Made by a program: the position numbers and the translations under genes. Below, piece after piece: positions 13,095 to 25,600 of a DNA stretch of 64,000 nt (position 1 is the stretch's first letter; each line of letters opens with the position of its first letter). The notes under the pieces were generated by a model. It was not told the DNA's origin, made no database searches, and saw only the letters and a program-made list of their open reading frames with translations. The DNA comes from Toxorhynchites rutilus septentrionalis (Eukaryota > Arthropoda > Insecta > Diptera > Culicidae). The DNA is taken from NCBI RefSeq assembly GCF_029784135.1, contig NC_073745.1:280337803-280401802 (forward strand). Reading direction: 5' to 3'.

Positions 13095-13232
13095 CTAAAA
13101 AAACGTAAAAAAAACCCGTAAATTCAAAATCCGCGTAAAAATAAACTGCATAACTTTCAAAATCGTTGTAAAAATCTATCAAACAGTGAATTATGAGTTT
13201 TAAATGCAAAACATATTCTAACAATTGATTGA
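13095..13232 (-). repeat. Copy of the CCGCGTAAA repeat arm
   Basis: This segment (CCGTAAATTCAAAATCCGCG, then CAAACAGTGAATTATGAG, then CATATTCTAACAATTGATTG) is a diverged copy of the arm at 7200-7355. A further CCGCGTAAAAAATAACC-like scrap lies at 13385-13430. It abuts the right end of the fold-back element, which may be why that end lacks its outermost bases. Confidence 0.55.
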
Positions 13233-14244
13233 CTGAAATTTTTATATGCTACAATCATGATATATGTGTCTCCTTCTATTTCTCAGCTAATAATCAGTGA
13301 CACAATACAAACTTATTTCGTGAAAGTTACATAAATTAGCACATTAATTTTTTTCGCGAGTGATACGTGCCGCGTCAAGAAAACCGCGTAAATCCGTTTA
13401 GAAAATCCGCGTAAAAAATAACCACGTAGAAAGCGACATCAGTGTAATTGCGCTTGAACCTGAACTCTATGAAAACAAGAAAAAACAGCAGTGCAATAAA
13501 ATATGCATTTACAGCATGGTTTTTCGCTAATGTGTGGGTTAGTTGCAATCAATGCACAATAAACCGGGCGAGAGTATAAAATATGTCATTCGCATTTTCT
13601 ATAGACTAGATGCAAATTTCCCTCGTCCTTACAGTCACTAGGGGAAGGGAAGGAATGTTAGTATGATAATCGCCGCCCGAAGGCCAGAAGGGTCGCCTCT
13701 ATAGCGTGGTTCACTAGCGATTACCATGGATGGGATAGTTGTTAGTGGGAATAGGTAAAAATCAGGATTCACTATGGTAAGTGAAGTAATATATCGCGAG
13801 GGCGAAGGATATCCCTAAGTAAAGCACAAAAACAAGGAAATAATCTGCTATGCTTCGCAGTAATTTATAATAACGTGTATAAATGATATGGCTCATCTCG
13901 CATTTAATTCTCTCTATCTACCGTACATTCAAATTCACAACGATCGAGATTATACAATGGGGGACATGAGCACTCCTATAAATCTCAGTATTTGAATAAT
14001 TTTGACGATTTGTTATCTGACTCATCATGCGAGGTAATCTTAAGAATATTATATTTGTAGCCAAAGTTAAATTATCTTCGCCGCATGTGTAATGATAGGA
14101 ACGCAGCAGCGGTTAGAATTAAAATTGTAACTCTCGTTCTCTTGCTCCGCACACAGAATCACCCTACAATGCACATTTGCGATCTGAATAACAAAATAAA
14201 TCAAATATATACTTCCTCTCAAAACTACTACACACATGTATAAC

Positions 14245-14725
14245 TTTTTTTTTTATCCCATTTATTTATTTAAGGCTCATTAGCATTTTAGCTGTAACAG
14301 AGCCGAATTCTAATCGTGTACATGTCACATGGTTATCATATCTATAATTAGCACATTACACAGTTGCCATTCGCCAGTATTTATTCCATACCATTACATA
14401 TGGTACATTCACACAGTAGCCATTTAGGCGTAAGAGTATTCTTTCTGTTCTCCCGTTATCCAGTTGGACCACCGGACAGCGGAGACAGTTGATTGATCAT
14501 TGTTGAGTTATTTATAGAACAGCAGCCCGATGTGTCTTGCAGAGCAGAGCAGTTGTATGGATGAATCGATCTTATTTCGACCGTGGATCGATCTCCATCG
14601 CTGATGATTGTTGCGTGGACGTAGCTATTCTGTAACAACACAAAGATGGTCAATGAGGGCCCTGAGTTTTGAACTCACGATCGATCGCTTACTAAGCGAA
14701 CGCGCAACCAATGTGGCTACGGAGA
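14245..14725 (-). mobile_element. tRNA-headed SINE with 6-bp target duplication
   Basis: Read on the minus strand, the head (14725 down to about 14660) folds like a tRNA. It has a Pol III A-box-like TAGCCACATTGGTTGCGCG, an anticodon-arm-like TTCGCTTAGTAAGCGA with AGT in the loop, and a B-box-like GTGAGTTCAAAACTC. A body of roughly 400 bp ends with GGCTCTGTTACAGCTAAAAT and GAGCCTTAAATAAATAAA, then an A-run at 14254-14245. TATAAC lies at both borders (14239-14244 and 14726-14731), consistent with a target-site duplication. The tRNA likeness (threonine-like by the AGT loop) is inferred, and the SINE family name is not established. Confidence 0.75.
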
Positions 14726-15049
14726 TATAACGTTACTGTGTGATAAAGTCACAACGCAAATATCATATGTATGCGAAGCTCTCCTGGCAATCTCTCATAG
14801 TTACGCACTCTGTGCATCAATCTCACACACACACCCTTGATTAGTGTATTCACTGTATTTGATTGTAGAGCACGATGCAAGCGTAGCGTAGAAAAAGCAC
14901 AAGCATAACACCATCGGTTGAAAAAAACTAATTGACAAGAAATTACTTTAGCGAATGAAAATTTATTTTTCCCTTAATTCACTAAAGGAATTTGGATTAA
15001 TTGCACCTAATAATTATACCCCATCCTTTTCCTGAGAAAAATATGTCAC

Positions 15050-15215
15050 CCTTCTAATCTCGAGTTCACCGCGAGTAATCGGTTTCCCACATTACTAACC
15101 ATAGATTTAAGAAAATTGTTCATATATATAGTGTTAAAAATATATTTAAGATTTCGGCTCCTTTAAACTTATGCAACTGAGCCTGTAAAAATAAACGAAT
15201 TTATAAAAAAAAAAA
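15050..15215 (+). mobile_element. 5'-truncated LINE 3' end
   Basis: CTCGAGTTCACCGCGAGTAA, then CACATTACTAACCATAGAT and an A-tail at about 15207-15217, match the 3' UTR of the LINE at the window start. This is a dead-on-arrival copy with no coding sequence. Confidence 0.6.
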
Positions 15216-16258
15216 TTCACCTAATTAGGCAAAAGGGACACTTTTCTACGGAATCCATAACTGCTCACTACCTAAACAATATCAAACACAATCCAAACGC
15301 GGAGCAATGAAGAACACAACCGCACTCGACGAATACTCGATCCAACTCCATTCAGCTACAGATTGGGTTTTATGGACGAACAGCTCATGAACGGATCTGT
15401 TTTAATTTCTGGAATTGTCGCTCGCTTTCTTCCTGTATTTTCCACCTTTGACAGTGATTTAAGTATTGAGTACCATGTTTCTAGGGGTGCTCATACACTG
15501 TTTGGTCGATATCAAATATTTGGCTCATTTTGACAAATGAAATTAGAATGTACTGATCAAATATATTCGACGAAACGATCGCCCTAATACGTTTGAAAAT
15601 TTCCATAGAGTCACTATAAGCCGTGGCACTCAACGTGTTAATAGATTTCTTTATGGCGTGAATATCTCACGAATACGACGAATAATTGCCGAATGCTTAC
15701 CGCGAGGACGCTAACGCATATTAAGTATGACCCGAGCCCCGAATTTGTCCGTTGGATTGTTTGGTTTCAGCCACTTGGGCTGAAAGTGCACATGACAGCT
15801 TCTTTATGCTCCGGGTGTAGCTTTTCTGAATGGGCGCAGCTTGAATTTGCAAATTTCTCCACTATTTGGCATTTTTGCTACCGTGCGTCAGTGCAAGCTC
15901 GCCACCCGGCATGCTGTTAGTATATTCCAAGAATGCATTCAAATTACAAATATTCAAACTTTTTCATAAAAACATGACATGTTTTCTGATGTGACACCCT
16001 TGAACATTGACGTAATTCTACACAAAAGATAAAATATATTTAACTGAAACATTAGGCAATAAGTTCAAACTGCGAAAATATATGAATAGTAATTATTGCC
16101 TGTAATCTACTGGTATGTATTGGACGTAACATGCGTATAATTGTGTTGCTACCATAAGTACTTCAAAATTCCAGTCTGACCGGATGACGGAAACTGGGTC
16201 AACTATCCACTCGAAGATTTTGTATGTCAAGAGCCGGAAAACAATTCAATTGTAGTAG
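15216..16258. other. Non-coding interval, no feature recognised
   Basis: This is AT-rich DNA between a LINE 3' scrap and the D37E transposon. An open frame of 75 codons at 15693-15920 has no recognisable domain and no neighbouring splice or promoter signal that would support it. Confidence 0.4.
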
Positions 16259-16261
16259 TTA

Positions 16262-17486
16262 ACGGGTGTTCAACAAAAAATGAGAATGATTTCAATACCT
16301 TTCTGAAAAAAAAAGTAAAGAGCGTATTTTTTTCCGTACCTAGAGAATCGCTCTCTGGACTCCCTAGGCACGGGTTGCTCGTTTCTTTTCGCTCGGGTGC
16401 TGTCAGTTCGATCAAAGATGGCGTCGAAACAACAAGCATTCCGCAAGCGCGTTGTACGGTTCTTCGAAACGCGTGAAGGTCAAGGAAAAAAGTTTACAGT
16501 AGACCACTTTCGAGACAAAAATGTGCCGGTGAGCACTGTTTCCCATCCCGGAACGTCGGGCGGAAGACCGGTAGCGGCCGTCCGCCGCAGATCATGACGA
16601 AAAAAAGAAGGACCTCTGAAAAAGCTGTTTGACAACAAGGACGGTACGAGTTTGCGTGACGTCGAAAATTTCACTGCTCCCATTCCTACGCCCACAAAAC
16701 CCTCAAGCAGGAGGGCATCTTCTATCGGAAGAAGACTAGGCCAACCGGAGTACGCGGACGAGCAGATAGCGACCGTGAAATCTCAGTGCCGGTGGATGAC
16801 GAAGAACTATCGCGGGACGTCGTTCGTGCTGAACGACGAGAGTTATTTTCTGCTGTCAAAGTCTCACATTCCCGGCAATGACCGGTACTATACTAGCGAC
16901 AAGGCTTCCACACCCCCGGGGTGAAGTTCAAACACAAGCATAAGTTTAAGAAGAAAGTTGTGCTGTATATTGCAATCTCCGACAAAGGGATTTCAAAGCC
17001 CTGGTTTAACGAGCCGAGCGGACTTGCCAGCAATCAGAAGGTGTACTTAGAGGAGCATCATTCTGATGGAAAGTACGTCTTCTGGCCGGACAAGGCGTCT
17101 TCCCATTACGCCAAGAAGACGTTGGCGTGCCTCGATGAAAAACAGATACCGTACGTACCCAAGGAACGGAACCCGACCAATTTTCCCCAGAGCCGTCCGA
17201 TCGAGGATTTGTTCGGCTCCCTCAGTGCCCTGGTGTACAAGAATATTTGGCGAATCACGAACACCAAGCATCTGATCACGAGGGTCCCGAATTGCATCCG
17301 GAGGATAGATGTCACTGCCGTCCAACGCTCTTGTGAGCATCTCCACAATTTTTTATTCGAGCCTTGACTATTTCTTGAAACATAAAGGTTGTTTTTAATT
17401 AAAAAAAAAAATACTGTATTGCTTTAAATATTTTTTTTTTTTTACTATATCACTGAAGAAATGCTCATTTTTTATTGAACACCCGT
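16262..17486 (+). mobile_element. D37E-type Tc1/mariner element (ITmD37E-like) with TIRs
   Basis: The left terminal repeat begins ACGGGTGTTCAACAAAAAAT at 16262. The right terminal repeat ends at 17486 and reads ACGGGTGTTCAATAAAAAAT in complement, differing at one position. TA target duplications lie at 16260-16261 and 17487-17488. The 1225-bp length suits this family, although the coding region carries internal deletions. The D,D37E spacing measured in the transposase relic and the mosquito setting point to the ITmD37E group. Confidence 0.88.
16397..17367 (+). pseudogene. D37E transposase, frameshifted and internally deleted
   Basis: This encodes the cut-and-paste transposase of the flanking element. 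It begins with MASKQQAFRKRVVRFFETRE near 16418, the start of the helix-turn-helix region, but sequence is missing around 16540-16650. Frame 2 from 16652 carries the first catalytic Asp in VLNDESYF. Near 16915-16925 the frame shifts to frame 1. The second Asp is in YVFWPDKASSHYAKK (near 17090). Thirty-seven residues later the Glu is in RPIEDLF, giving D,D37E. A deletion of roughly a dozen codons is likely between KVYLEE and HHSDGKY near 17050, judged by family length. All three catalytic residues are visible but the frame is broken, so the copy is non-autonomous. Confidence 0.85.
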
Positions 17487-17488
17487 TA

Positions 17489-19110
17489 TATTACGGTTTT
17501 ACCCATTTTCACTCCTCAAAATGATTTGCTTGTAATGCCTTATGATCAATCTAATCTAATCTACTTATATCCGCATCAGCAAGTACATTAAATGCACCAT
17601 AATGACAACTACCATGCAGCCGCTTTTCCTCCCTCGTGCCTCGGCACCTCATCCTTTCTTCGACAGCTAGGTTCCGCTCACGCCGTCGCGCCAACAAATC
17701 CAACCTAACACATTGTATCTTTTAATTAAAAAGTCATTTATTCGGGCTCAGCTCATAATCGGCCCGGACAGGGCCAATGATCGATGATTAGCTTCTCGCA
17801 ATAGGAAAATGAATTAAAATTGTTGCCCACAAAGCTCGCTACCGCTGCTGGCTGCAAACGTGAAATGTGTGGCGGCAAACTTGCGCTGAAAATAAATGCA
17901 CACAACTTGAAACGCACAATTCGCCTTCACCGCCGCTAATAGCTTAGAGGGGGCGGTGCACACCGGTTCGTACGACGACGGGTCGACGGAGATTTACTAG
18001 GTGCCTGCGAACCATTTTTCACCTCCTTCGCGGCACGCTGAATATTCTCGTCCAATCCAACGCGATCGGATTTTTACACGATGCTGCGTGAGGGAAATCC
18101 GTCATCTAAGAGCGTGTGTGCAGGAGTGTGTAAGAAATTAAAATCGATTTCAGTCATTGTCGTCTGTAAGTCAATATACCATTCCGGGGGAGTACATTAG
18201 ACTACCGAGAAGTCGGTTAACCTGCGGAACGACGCACTGCGAGCGATGCGGAGATTGCAAATTTTTCGTACCTGGTCAATTAGAACTGCTGCTTCAGCTG
18301 ACACCGGGTTTGCAGGTAGGCAGGTAGACAGGCAATGGTTCGCTTGTTTTGACTCGCTTTTTTTTCTCTTCATTTTGAGATCGTTAGAACTATTAAGGAA
18401 TGCGTGTGCACCATAGGCCTGAATCTAGGCTTCGAAAGGAGACAACGCAGCCGTTCTCACTCATGAAGTCACCTCATGTCAGAGAAGGTAATTTATTCTT
18501 TAGAACGGCTTTTGACATTGAGAAAAATTGACTTGCAGTATGCAGCGGCGCGGTTTTAGGATACGGCAAATGGAGCGCGACTCTTTTGATAGCATCGACA
18601 ACGAGGATTGGATTGGCCGATTGAGCATTACGGCAACAACAATTGCCTCCACGAGAAGCCAAAAACCTCTCCCTGGTGGCGCACGCAAGCCCTCATCGAG
18701 TGCAGCTGATATTGCATTTGCTGCGTTTTTCCGATGCTCGCGTGCATTTCGCGCTCAACTGCTCTTGCTCCATTCATCTCGGCAGCACCTTCTACACTAT
18801 ATTTTTCCCCACACATTCTGACCGCTCGCAGACCGTTTTGGAACCCGTAGCCATCTTTCGAGCCTAATAAATTATGAACTGTGTATGAGCTATGAGCTAG
18901 TCATTGGCCAGGTCGGCAATAATCGCTGCTCCGTAGCGCACGATTGTCATTAATGATTTATTCTGAGCGCGGGGGTAACATGGGCAGGCTTCTGCGAGCT
19001 TTAGGTGCTAAATGAACCGACATAGCGGGAAGACATTGTAGAAGTGCTACCTATGTGCGACTATGAAGACGATGGCAAGTTACGCTAGAACATCTTGATA
19101 GAACAGAATA
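17489..19110. other. Non-coding, higher-GC island without recognised repeats
   Basis: About 17600-19000 is less AT-rich than neighbouring DNA, and no transposon block seen elsewhere in the window recurs in it. Overlapping short open frames occur on both strands at 18470-18870, as expected by chance at this composition. None matches a protein I know. Within the inferred E74 intron it is a candidate for regulatory DNA or an alternative first exon, which I cannot demonstrate. Confidence 0.35.
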
Positions 19111-19553
19111 GAATGTGGAAAAAGGGTTCGTCGATGTTTACTTCAAAACTATTCAATGGAACTTATCTTGATATTGTATGACAGAACCAATAGGATTACA
19201 TAGGGAATTAATTTTCTATGTATTTGCCGAAATCGTACAAGTCATCCAATGAGTTTTAAGTTCGATCTTCGAATCGTCTTCTCGGTAATCCTTCCGTCAC
19301 ACAAAACATCATTTTCCAAAGAAATAATCCATAAATTATACTATTCAGTACCTTCCGCAGAACGACAACTGAAAATTTGAACAGAACTGGTTGTTTGGTG
19401 GCGGCGGCGGTTATAGCAACCGCAGCGGAACAAATTGTCACCTTCAATCTTAAACCCAAAACAGCTCTCAGCACTTGAACATGTTTCTACACATCCGGCT
19501 TAAGATACTTTGAACTCTGACGTCAGTTTCTACCCGTAAATAATATACGAATA

Positions 19554-19773
19554 AGTGCTCCCGTATTCGAGTGGTTAGCCTCACACGTATCATGTCAGGG
19601 ATTCGGGGGTCCTTCAAAGAAAGTATTTCCGACCTGCACTGGTACACGCGTATTCTAAAGCTTGTTATTAAGAAATTTGAACAAAGTAGTAAAATAAATG
19701 ACGGTAGTGAAACTATATGAAGACGGAGAAGTTCCTCTAGAATCGTTAGTGTCATTTAAAATGAAGAAAAATG
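19554..19773 (+). mobile_element. tRNA-derived SINE (same family as 32.1/33.8 kb)
   Basis: The head GTGCTCCCGTATTCGAGTGG has an A-box (CGAGTGGTTAGCC) and then a B-box-like GGGATTCGGGGGTCC. The 3' part, GAAGACGGAGAAGTTCCTC then CGTTAGTGTCA, matches the end of the SINE that is split at 33806-33890. The sequence is diverged, so it is an old copy. Borders are approximate; ACGAAT occurs on both sides and may be the target duplication. Confidence 0.65.
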
Positions 19774-19869
19774 CACGAATTGAATGATCGATCGGAAAGT
19801 TTCACTAATAGGTCCAAAAACGCTCCCAAATTCACACAAACACGACCAAAATTATAAAAATCAATTCGC

Positions 19870-21110
19870 ATTATCATCCTTCCCAATATAGTGGTTCTCA
19901 GATTTTCGTGAAAAGTGGTAAATTTGTTCTTTACCGCAAAACATTAGACCCTTGACGAATTACATGCCAACTCGTCTTAGGAGTTCTCAGATAGTAGTGA
20001 AACGTTGTGGGTGTAAAGACATTTAAGACATTAAGACATTAAGTCATTTAAGCAACTTTGCATACTTGGAATATACGAGAAAGAATCAGACTACTTTTTG
20101 AAATAAGCCAAAAAAAATTTCTTAATTTTTTACAAAATTTTATAACTTGAAAACTATGATACCTACAAAATACTTGTCAAAGGATGAAATGTAGGAAATT
20201 GTTTAAATTTTCACAAGAAAAAATACCAGAATTTTTTTTAGAAAAAAATTTCTCTGAAAAAAAAGTTATTTATATATGGATAGTCCTTACAAAAAGTCGT
20301 GCATACATCGGAAGATGGGCAGTTTTACAGGGAAAAAGTTTTTCTAACAACAACTTTTTCATGTTTTCTTTAAAAAAATACAACTAATCCTAATTTTGTG
20401 TAAAGTCAAGATAGCGATATAGTGTATTCGACAAAGTTCTAGATCTTATTAAAATATGAACTTTTGTCGAAGAGATCAACTTTCCATCTTTTATAGTTTT
20501 TCGAATATAAGTCATTTTTGTATGAAGACTCCTGAAAAAAAATGTTTTGCTCGTAACATTTTTGTAAGTAAATTCTCACGTTCGACATGTTCTTGATATG
20601 TTTCTTAATAGAGAATAGTTAGTAGAGCATGAAAATTGCGATAATTTATACATAAAAATGTTAGGAATTTAATCATTAATAGTATTTTTTCAGAGAAAAA
20701 AAAAGAAAAAGTTGTTGTTCGAAAAACATTTTCCATGTAAATGTGCCCATCTTCTATGGGTGACTTGTTGGAAATTGTAAGGGCTATTTACATCTATTTT
20801 TTTCAGAATTTTTATTCTGAAAAAATAGATACAATACATATTTTTGGGAAAAATGAATTTTAATTTTCAAAATATTTTTTTAAATAAAGTTTTTCCAAAA
20901 AATTCTTTGATAATTTTTAATGAAAACCTAAATGATTTCCTATATTCCATTCTTTGACTAAAATTTTGCAGGTCTGATAGATTTTTATGTGATTTTTTTT
21001 TCAAATTTTGAGTTTTTTTCAACTTTTTTTTGAGAAATCTTAATTTAAAAACTATAGGATCTACAAAAAGTTGGTCAGAGAATGAAATTTAGGATATCAC
21101 GATCCGTGAT
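19870..21110. repeat. AT-rich interspersed repeat, copy 2
   Basis: This is a diverged second copy of the repeat at 4490-6110. Shared blocks are GGATGAAATGTAGG with AATTGTT near 20184, ACATCGGAAGATGGGC near 20306, ACAGGGAAAAAGTTTTTCTA near 20329, GAAGAGATCAACTTTCC near 20470, and AAAAATGAATTTTAATTTTC near 20850. The MITE motif GTGGTTCTCAGATTTTCGTG occurs near 19892. No coding capacity is seen. Confidence 0.55.
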
Positions 21111-21145
21111 GGAAAGTGAAGGGAACGGTAACGGTATTGAATTAA

Positions 21146-21179
21146 AGAGACTTTAAACTCTGAGAGTTCATTCGTCTCT
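21146..21179 (-). repeat. GAGGC..GCCTC retro-tail motif, diverged copy
   Basis: AGAGACTTTAAACTCTGAGA then GTTCATTCGTCTCT is a diverged copy of a roughly 34-bp hairpin-capable motif also found at 32428-32461, at about 46448-46482 and at 52180-52213. Confidence 0.5.
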
Positions 21180-21399
21180 AAGTGAAGGGAAGAATATTGA
21201 ACTCTTTTTTATATTGCTTTCTCTTTTCGTTCTATTTCAGTCACTGGACGCACAAACACCGAGAGAGAGCGAAATTATTCCTCTCGCGAGCGATACAATT
21301 CTACGCTTCGTATAATATTGACCTGTTCATATTCCCCCCACTACATGTCCATTATACCCGCATCGATAAAAATGTTCTACTTTTCGGCTTGTTTTAATT

Positions 21400-24300
21400 T
21401 CAGTAAAAAAACATGAAAAAACACATTTTCATAAAACATTTGGCCAATTATTTCGAAAACCAGTATATTGAACTGTAAGAAACTGCTTTGAAGTTTTAGA
21501 AAACAAAACTTTCCAAAGATACAATTGAAGTTTTTCTTAACATGTCCGTCTTACGTCTGTTATGCGGACAAACAGTGATTTTTCAAAAACGTTTTTTCAA
21601 AATTGCTCAAATGTTTTCGAATAAGAAATGTTTGTTTGCATGTTGAGCAAACGAATTACATTGCGTAGAATGCAAAACGGCGAAAAAATCGATTTTGTTC
21701 ATTTTGTCGCTTACGTCTCCTATACAAACATGGGCAGTATGGTTGTGAAACATCTAGATTGGTGGATTTATATAATATTTTGTAAGTGAAAAACTTTAAA
21801 GATAGTGGCCTTGAAGGTATTATTATTAATTTTAACCCAAAAATTCATAATAAACTTGATTGTTCCTATCAACCAAATTGAAGCTCTCAAACAGCTCTAC
21901 AATTTGTTCTTTGACATCTAACTTCTATCTTTCTTAATTTCGCTACAATATCGTTATAAACAAATAATTTAAGAATTACATCTTTTATGTCATAAATCTT
22001 TGTTATTCGCATTTCATTCGAGGGTATATAAACTCGGCTGATGAACACGCAACTGCCAGTAAGTGTTGTCGGGTTTACTTGCCCCTTTGCGAAATGATGG
22101 TTAATAGCAATATACACATCATCCGCAAATATTCAAATATTCTGAAGACATCAAAACGATATATCTTATTCATTGCACATAATGTCGACATCAGTGCAAT
22201 GCTATGAAGAATGAAACCGACGAGGTAACGAGAATCAATATCTTTCGAATAAAATGATTAAACTTCAAACTTTGAAGTGGTATAGAAATTGCACTAGAAA
22301 ATAATGAATTCAAATATATTGCCAATATGATGTTATAAATAACACTCAATAAATAACACATGAATGGTGCTATATTTTTTGGAAAATCTGAACATTTATT
22401 TCTGAAATATAGAAAAAAAACTGTAGTCCGCCACTACTGATTCCTGGTGTTAAATGGCCCGAACATATAGTTTGAAAGTAAACTATTTAGTAGAAATTTC
22501 AGAAGACCCTGAAAAGCGCGAACATTATTCATACTCTCGTGCAAATTGTAAGGGAAAAGTTTAAGTTACGAATTATTCCCATTCCCTTTGCATCTTTAAT
22601 GAAGAATTCCAAGCAAATGACTAGAGCGTGACCGACGTCTACAGCAGCAGAAAAAAACATCTGATGGTTTGTGGATATGAACGATTCAAAGAAAGGGGGG
22701 GGGGGGGAAGAATCATTCAAATGTTCACCTCGACTCCATTTAAAAGTAATCTAAAAGTGTCAAATCGCATGACATATATTATTTCTTTTTTCATTTAACA
22801 CGGTCTTCAATCAAATACCACTCCACGAACGAATCTTGCCAAATATTCAACTGAAAAAGCATTTAAGCACTACGAAACGTTTATTTTGCTGCGTCTAAAA
22901 TAGTGAAAACTGTAGATGACGAAAGTTTTAGGTACGTAAAAATCACTTCGCCGCTCATTGTTTGCCATATTTGTATACAATACTGCGAACTGAATTTAAT
23001 TTTAATTTGTTTTTGTGAGTTTGTGTGAAATTAAAGGTTCATTTGCTTTAGATTGTCTGCCTAAGAATCCGAAGAAATCTGGTCGTAGTCACCGCGTGTT
23101 GCAATGTACAATAAATTTGAGAGAGCGGGTAGCAAAACATTATTTTCTGGAAAAAGAAAATCATTATTTTTTTCAATAGATGGCTGTAGTGACAGATCAC
23201 ACAATTTTGGATTTGTGTCCGATTTTTGGCCATTCGCTCTAAGAAATATTTCATTTGATTTTTTTTTCTGTTTGGACCTTTCAAATGTGAGGTAAGAAGT
23301 CTGAAATTCAACAGAGAGAAAATTCAGTACATGTTACAATTTATCTTCAATTAAGGTGAAAATACCAGCTAGGCGGCTGTATTTATCAACGGTGTTTATG
23401 GTCCCGATACTGTTCCAGCCAATTAACGTGCAATTCCAATTTTGTCGATTCCGTTCAGGTGTATTTGATGTTAATCTGTGTCATGTGTGTTAATCTTAAT
23501 CATGTGTATCTCGTCGATAATTTCGTTAAAATTACAGAAATGATCGAAATTAATAGACATGCTAGCAGTCGTAACATCGTCGTTTTCTCCCAACACTCAG
23601 TATTACGCTTGTCCGATTCATTAAAAAGGAGTTTTCTCGGTTGCATTCCCAGATTACCCATGTATAATCTTATGGCTTTTACTTTCGTTCAGTGGATGAG
23701 AGTTCGAGTTCACGTGATTACATCACTTACGGCGCAACTCATAGTCCTCGGAAAACAATCACTGGGTAACGGATGTTTATTTACCAAGACCCCAATGCGT
23801 TCAGACGGCCTTCTGATCCTCATCCCTCATCACTAACAATTATGTTCTCCATAACAATCGAATGAAGACGATCCCTCTGAACGCGAGAAACGTGCCATGA
23901 TTTCCTTTCCTCGTGATCTGGTTGTGGTCCATTGAATTTTTTTTAAAAATCGAATGACGAATTGCTACTTCCATGCGCCATTTGTTTTTGTTTTTTGTGC
24001 AACTACGCAGATTCAGGTTGATCACAGAGAGCACCAACGGTGTTTAAAATCTACCCAAGTTCAAGCTCACAGTTTATAGACTTCAATTGAAAGTAGTTTG
24101 TATTGCACATCATTCGATGTAAATTAGTTCATAGATTCAAACTCATTTCGCCTAATACAAATAAGTGAATACCATGGAAAAAAAATACAATAGTGATAAC
24201 GCGCGCAATTTCAAAAACCATCAGTTCTACAAAATCCAGAACACCATACTAAACAATTTACTTTTCTACAAAAAAATACTTCGACCCGAATTTCTAACCT

Positions 24301-24700
24301 CATTTTTGCCCTGTGAATGCATATCATATTGTAAACAAAGAACATCTCATGATTCATCAGAATACATGAGCCATAAATACAGTTTCTAATCTTAAGGATA
24401 ACAGTAAACATCCAATATGTTTTCCCAGCAGAAAAAAATATTTATTCGGAAATCAAGACAGACGATTTCTGCTTATTCCCGGTACCCATTAGTGCGATGG
24501 GCAAGTAACTTACCCGGGACCATAAATATAAATCGCTTTACGACCGATAAAAACCGCACCATTAATTCTGACAGGATGTCACTTTGAATACCGAACATTA
24601 CCGCAAGTGAAATTCTATTTCATTCTTTTTTCTAAATAATTTCACCAACCGAACCCGAGTCGACATTCGGCATTCAGTCAGCGTTGTTGCTATTATAGCT
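21400..24700. other. Non-coding stretch; only repeat scraps and a G-run
   Basis: About 21780-21970 is a diverged, inverted copy of part of the element at 6.8-7.1 kb (AGTGAAAAACTTTAAAGATA, TTTTAACCCAAAAATTCAT, TCTTAATTTCGCTACAATAT). A G13 run lies at 22695-22707. A 125-codon open frame at 23459-23836 has no recognisable domain. The rest is AT-rich, with nothing I can identify. Confidence 0.45.
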
Positions 24701-25600
24701 CATAGAGGTCCATAAAACTCGCTCAAAACTGACACTCTGCTCTCAATTGCAATCGAGATTTACGGTCGTAAAATGGGGGAGGCAAACAAAACAAAGAAAA
24801 ACACGTACACACATGCATACAGAAATAACCAAAAAGAACAAGTGCACTGTACAGATCGCGAGGCCCATAAAAGAGCAGGCAACCGAACAACCACCACTTT
24901 GCCAGCAAATTTTCCTCAGTCGCAACTACTTCCTTTGGTTGTTTTTTTTTCTGACGGCAGATTTTCCACCGTCAATCCTGGCATGCAACCTTTCGATCTC
25001 GGATTCCACCCGCTCGACGGTGACTTCGGCAGACAGCGCAGTCAGTGGTAGCGATAGCGTGGCTTTTCCCGACTTGCGCCACTGGAATCAACCGACCGCC
25101 GGAAGGTGGTTCATAAATTTTATTGCTTTCGTCTGCTTCTATACGGTCGTTATCCCACTTTCGGCAGTGCGCTTGCTTTCTCGTTGCTGGATTTTACTAT
25201 CATTTCTCATTATTCTCCGCCGGCTTTCGCTTTCGCCATCCGAACGGGTTCTGTGTGCATCCTTTATTTTATTTTATTTTATTTCTGCTCCACGTTTAGC
25301 TGATGGTGACATCCGTTCAACTGCAGCACGTCACCATCGCGCATTGATGAGGCTCTGTGGGTCTGGTGGTCTGGTTTTTTGCTTGCCCATCTTGGTTCGT
25401 TACCGTACGACGTTGTTTCGGTACCATCAGCATCATAACGGGCTCGAATTGGGGTTGGGGACTTCAGTTTTAATGCTTCAGTACTACGTGTGCAATTTGA
25501 GGCAGATCACGTCGAGTCAGTAGTAGTGTTCTTTTTCTGCTTCCATCCAGGGGACTTGCAGCGGCGATTAAACTAACACGTTCCTTCAACCAACCTTCCT
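24700..25600. other. Higher-GC island with a long chance-like open frame
   Basis: This block is about half G+C and contains a 258-codon open frame on the plus strand (24747-25523). The predicted protein is hydrophobic, with segments such as FLSRNYFLWLFFFLTADF and WFINFIAFVCFYTVVIPL that resemble membrane helices. It matches no family I recognise, and a shifted frame is also open for 90 codons. At this base composition long frames arise more easily than in the surrounding AT-rich DNA. I treat it as unproven. Within the inferred E74 intron it might instead be regulatory or 5' UTR sequence on the minus strand. Confidence 0.3.

Noticed and set aside
14660..14725. Functional tRNA gene
   Set aside because: The tRNA-like segment continues into a 400-bp body with an A-tail and target duplication, so it is a SINE head.
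23459..23836. 125-codon frame
   Set aside because: No motif or context. It looks like a chance frame in non-coding DNA.
24747..25523. Possible host gene of 258 codons
   Set aside because: No family resemblance, no splice or promoter context, and composition that favours chance open frames. Kept only as a low-confidence observation.
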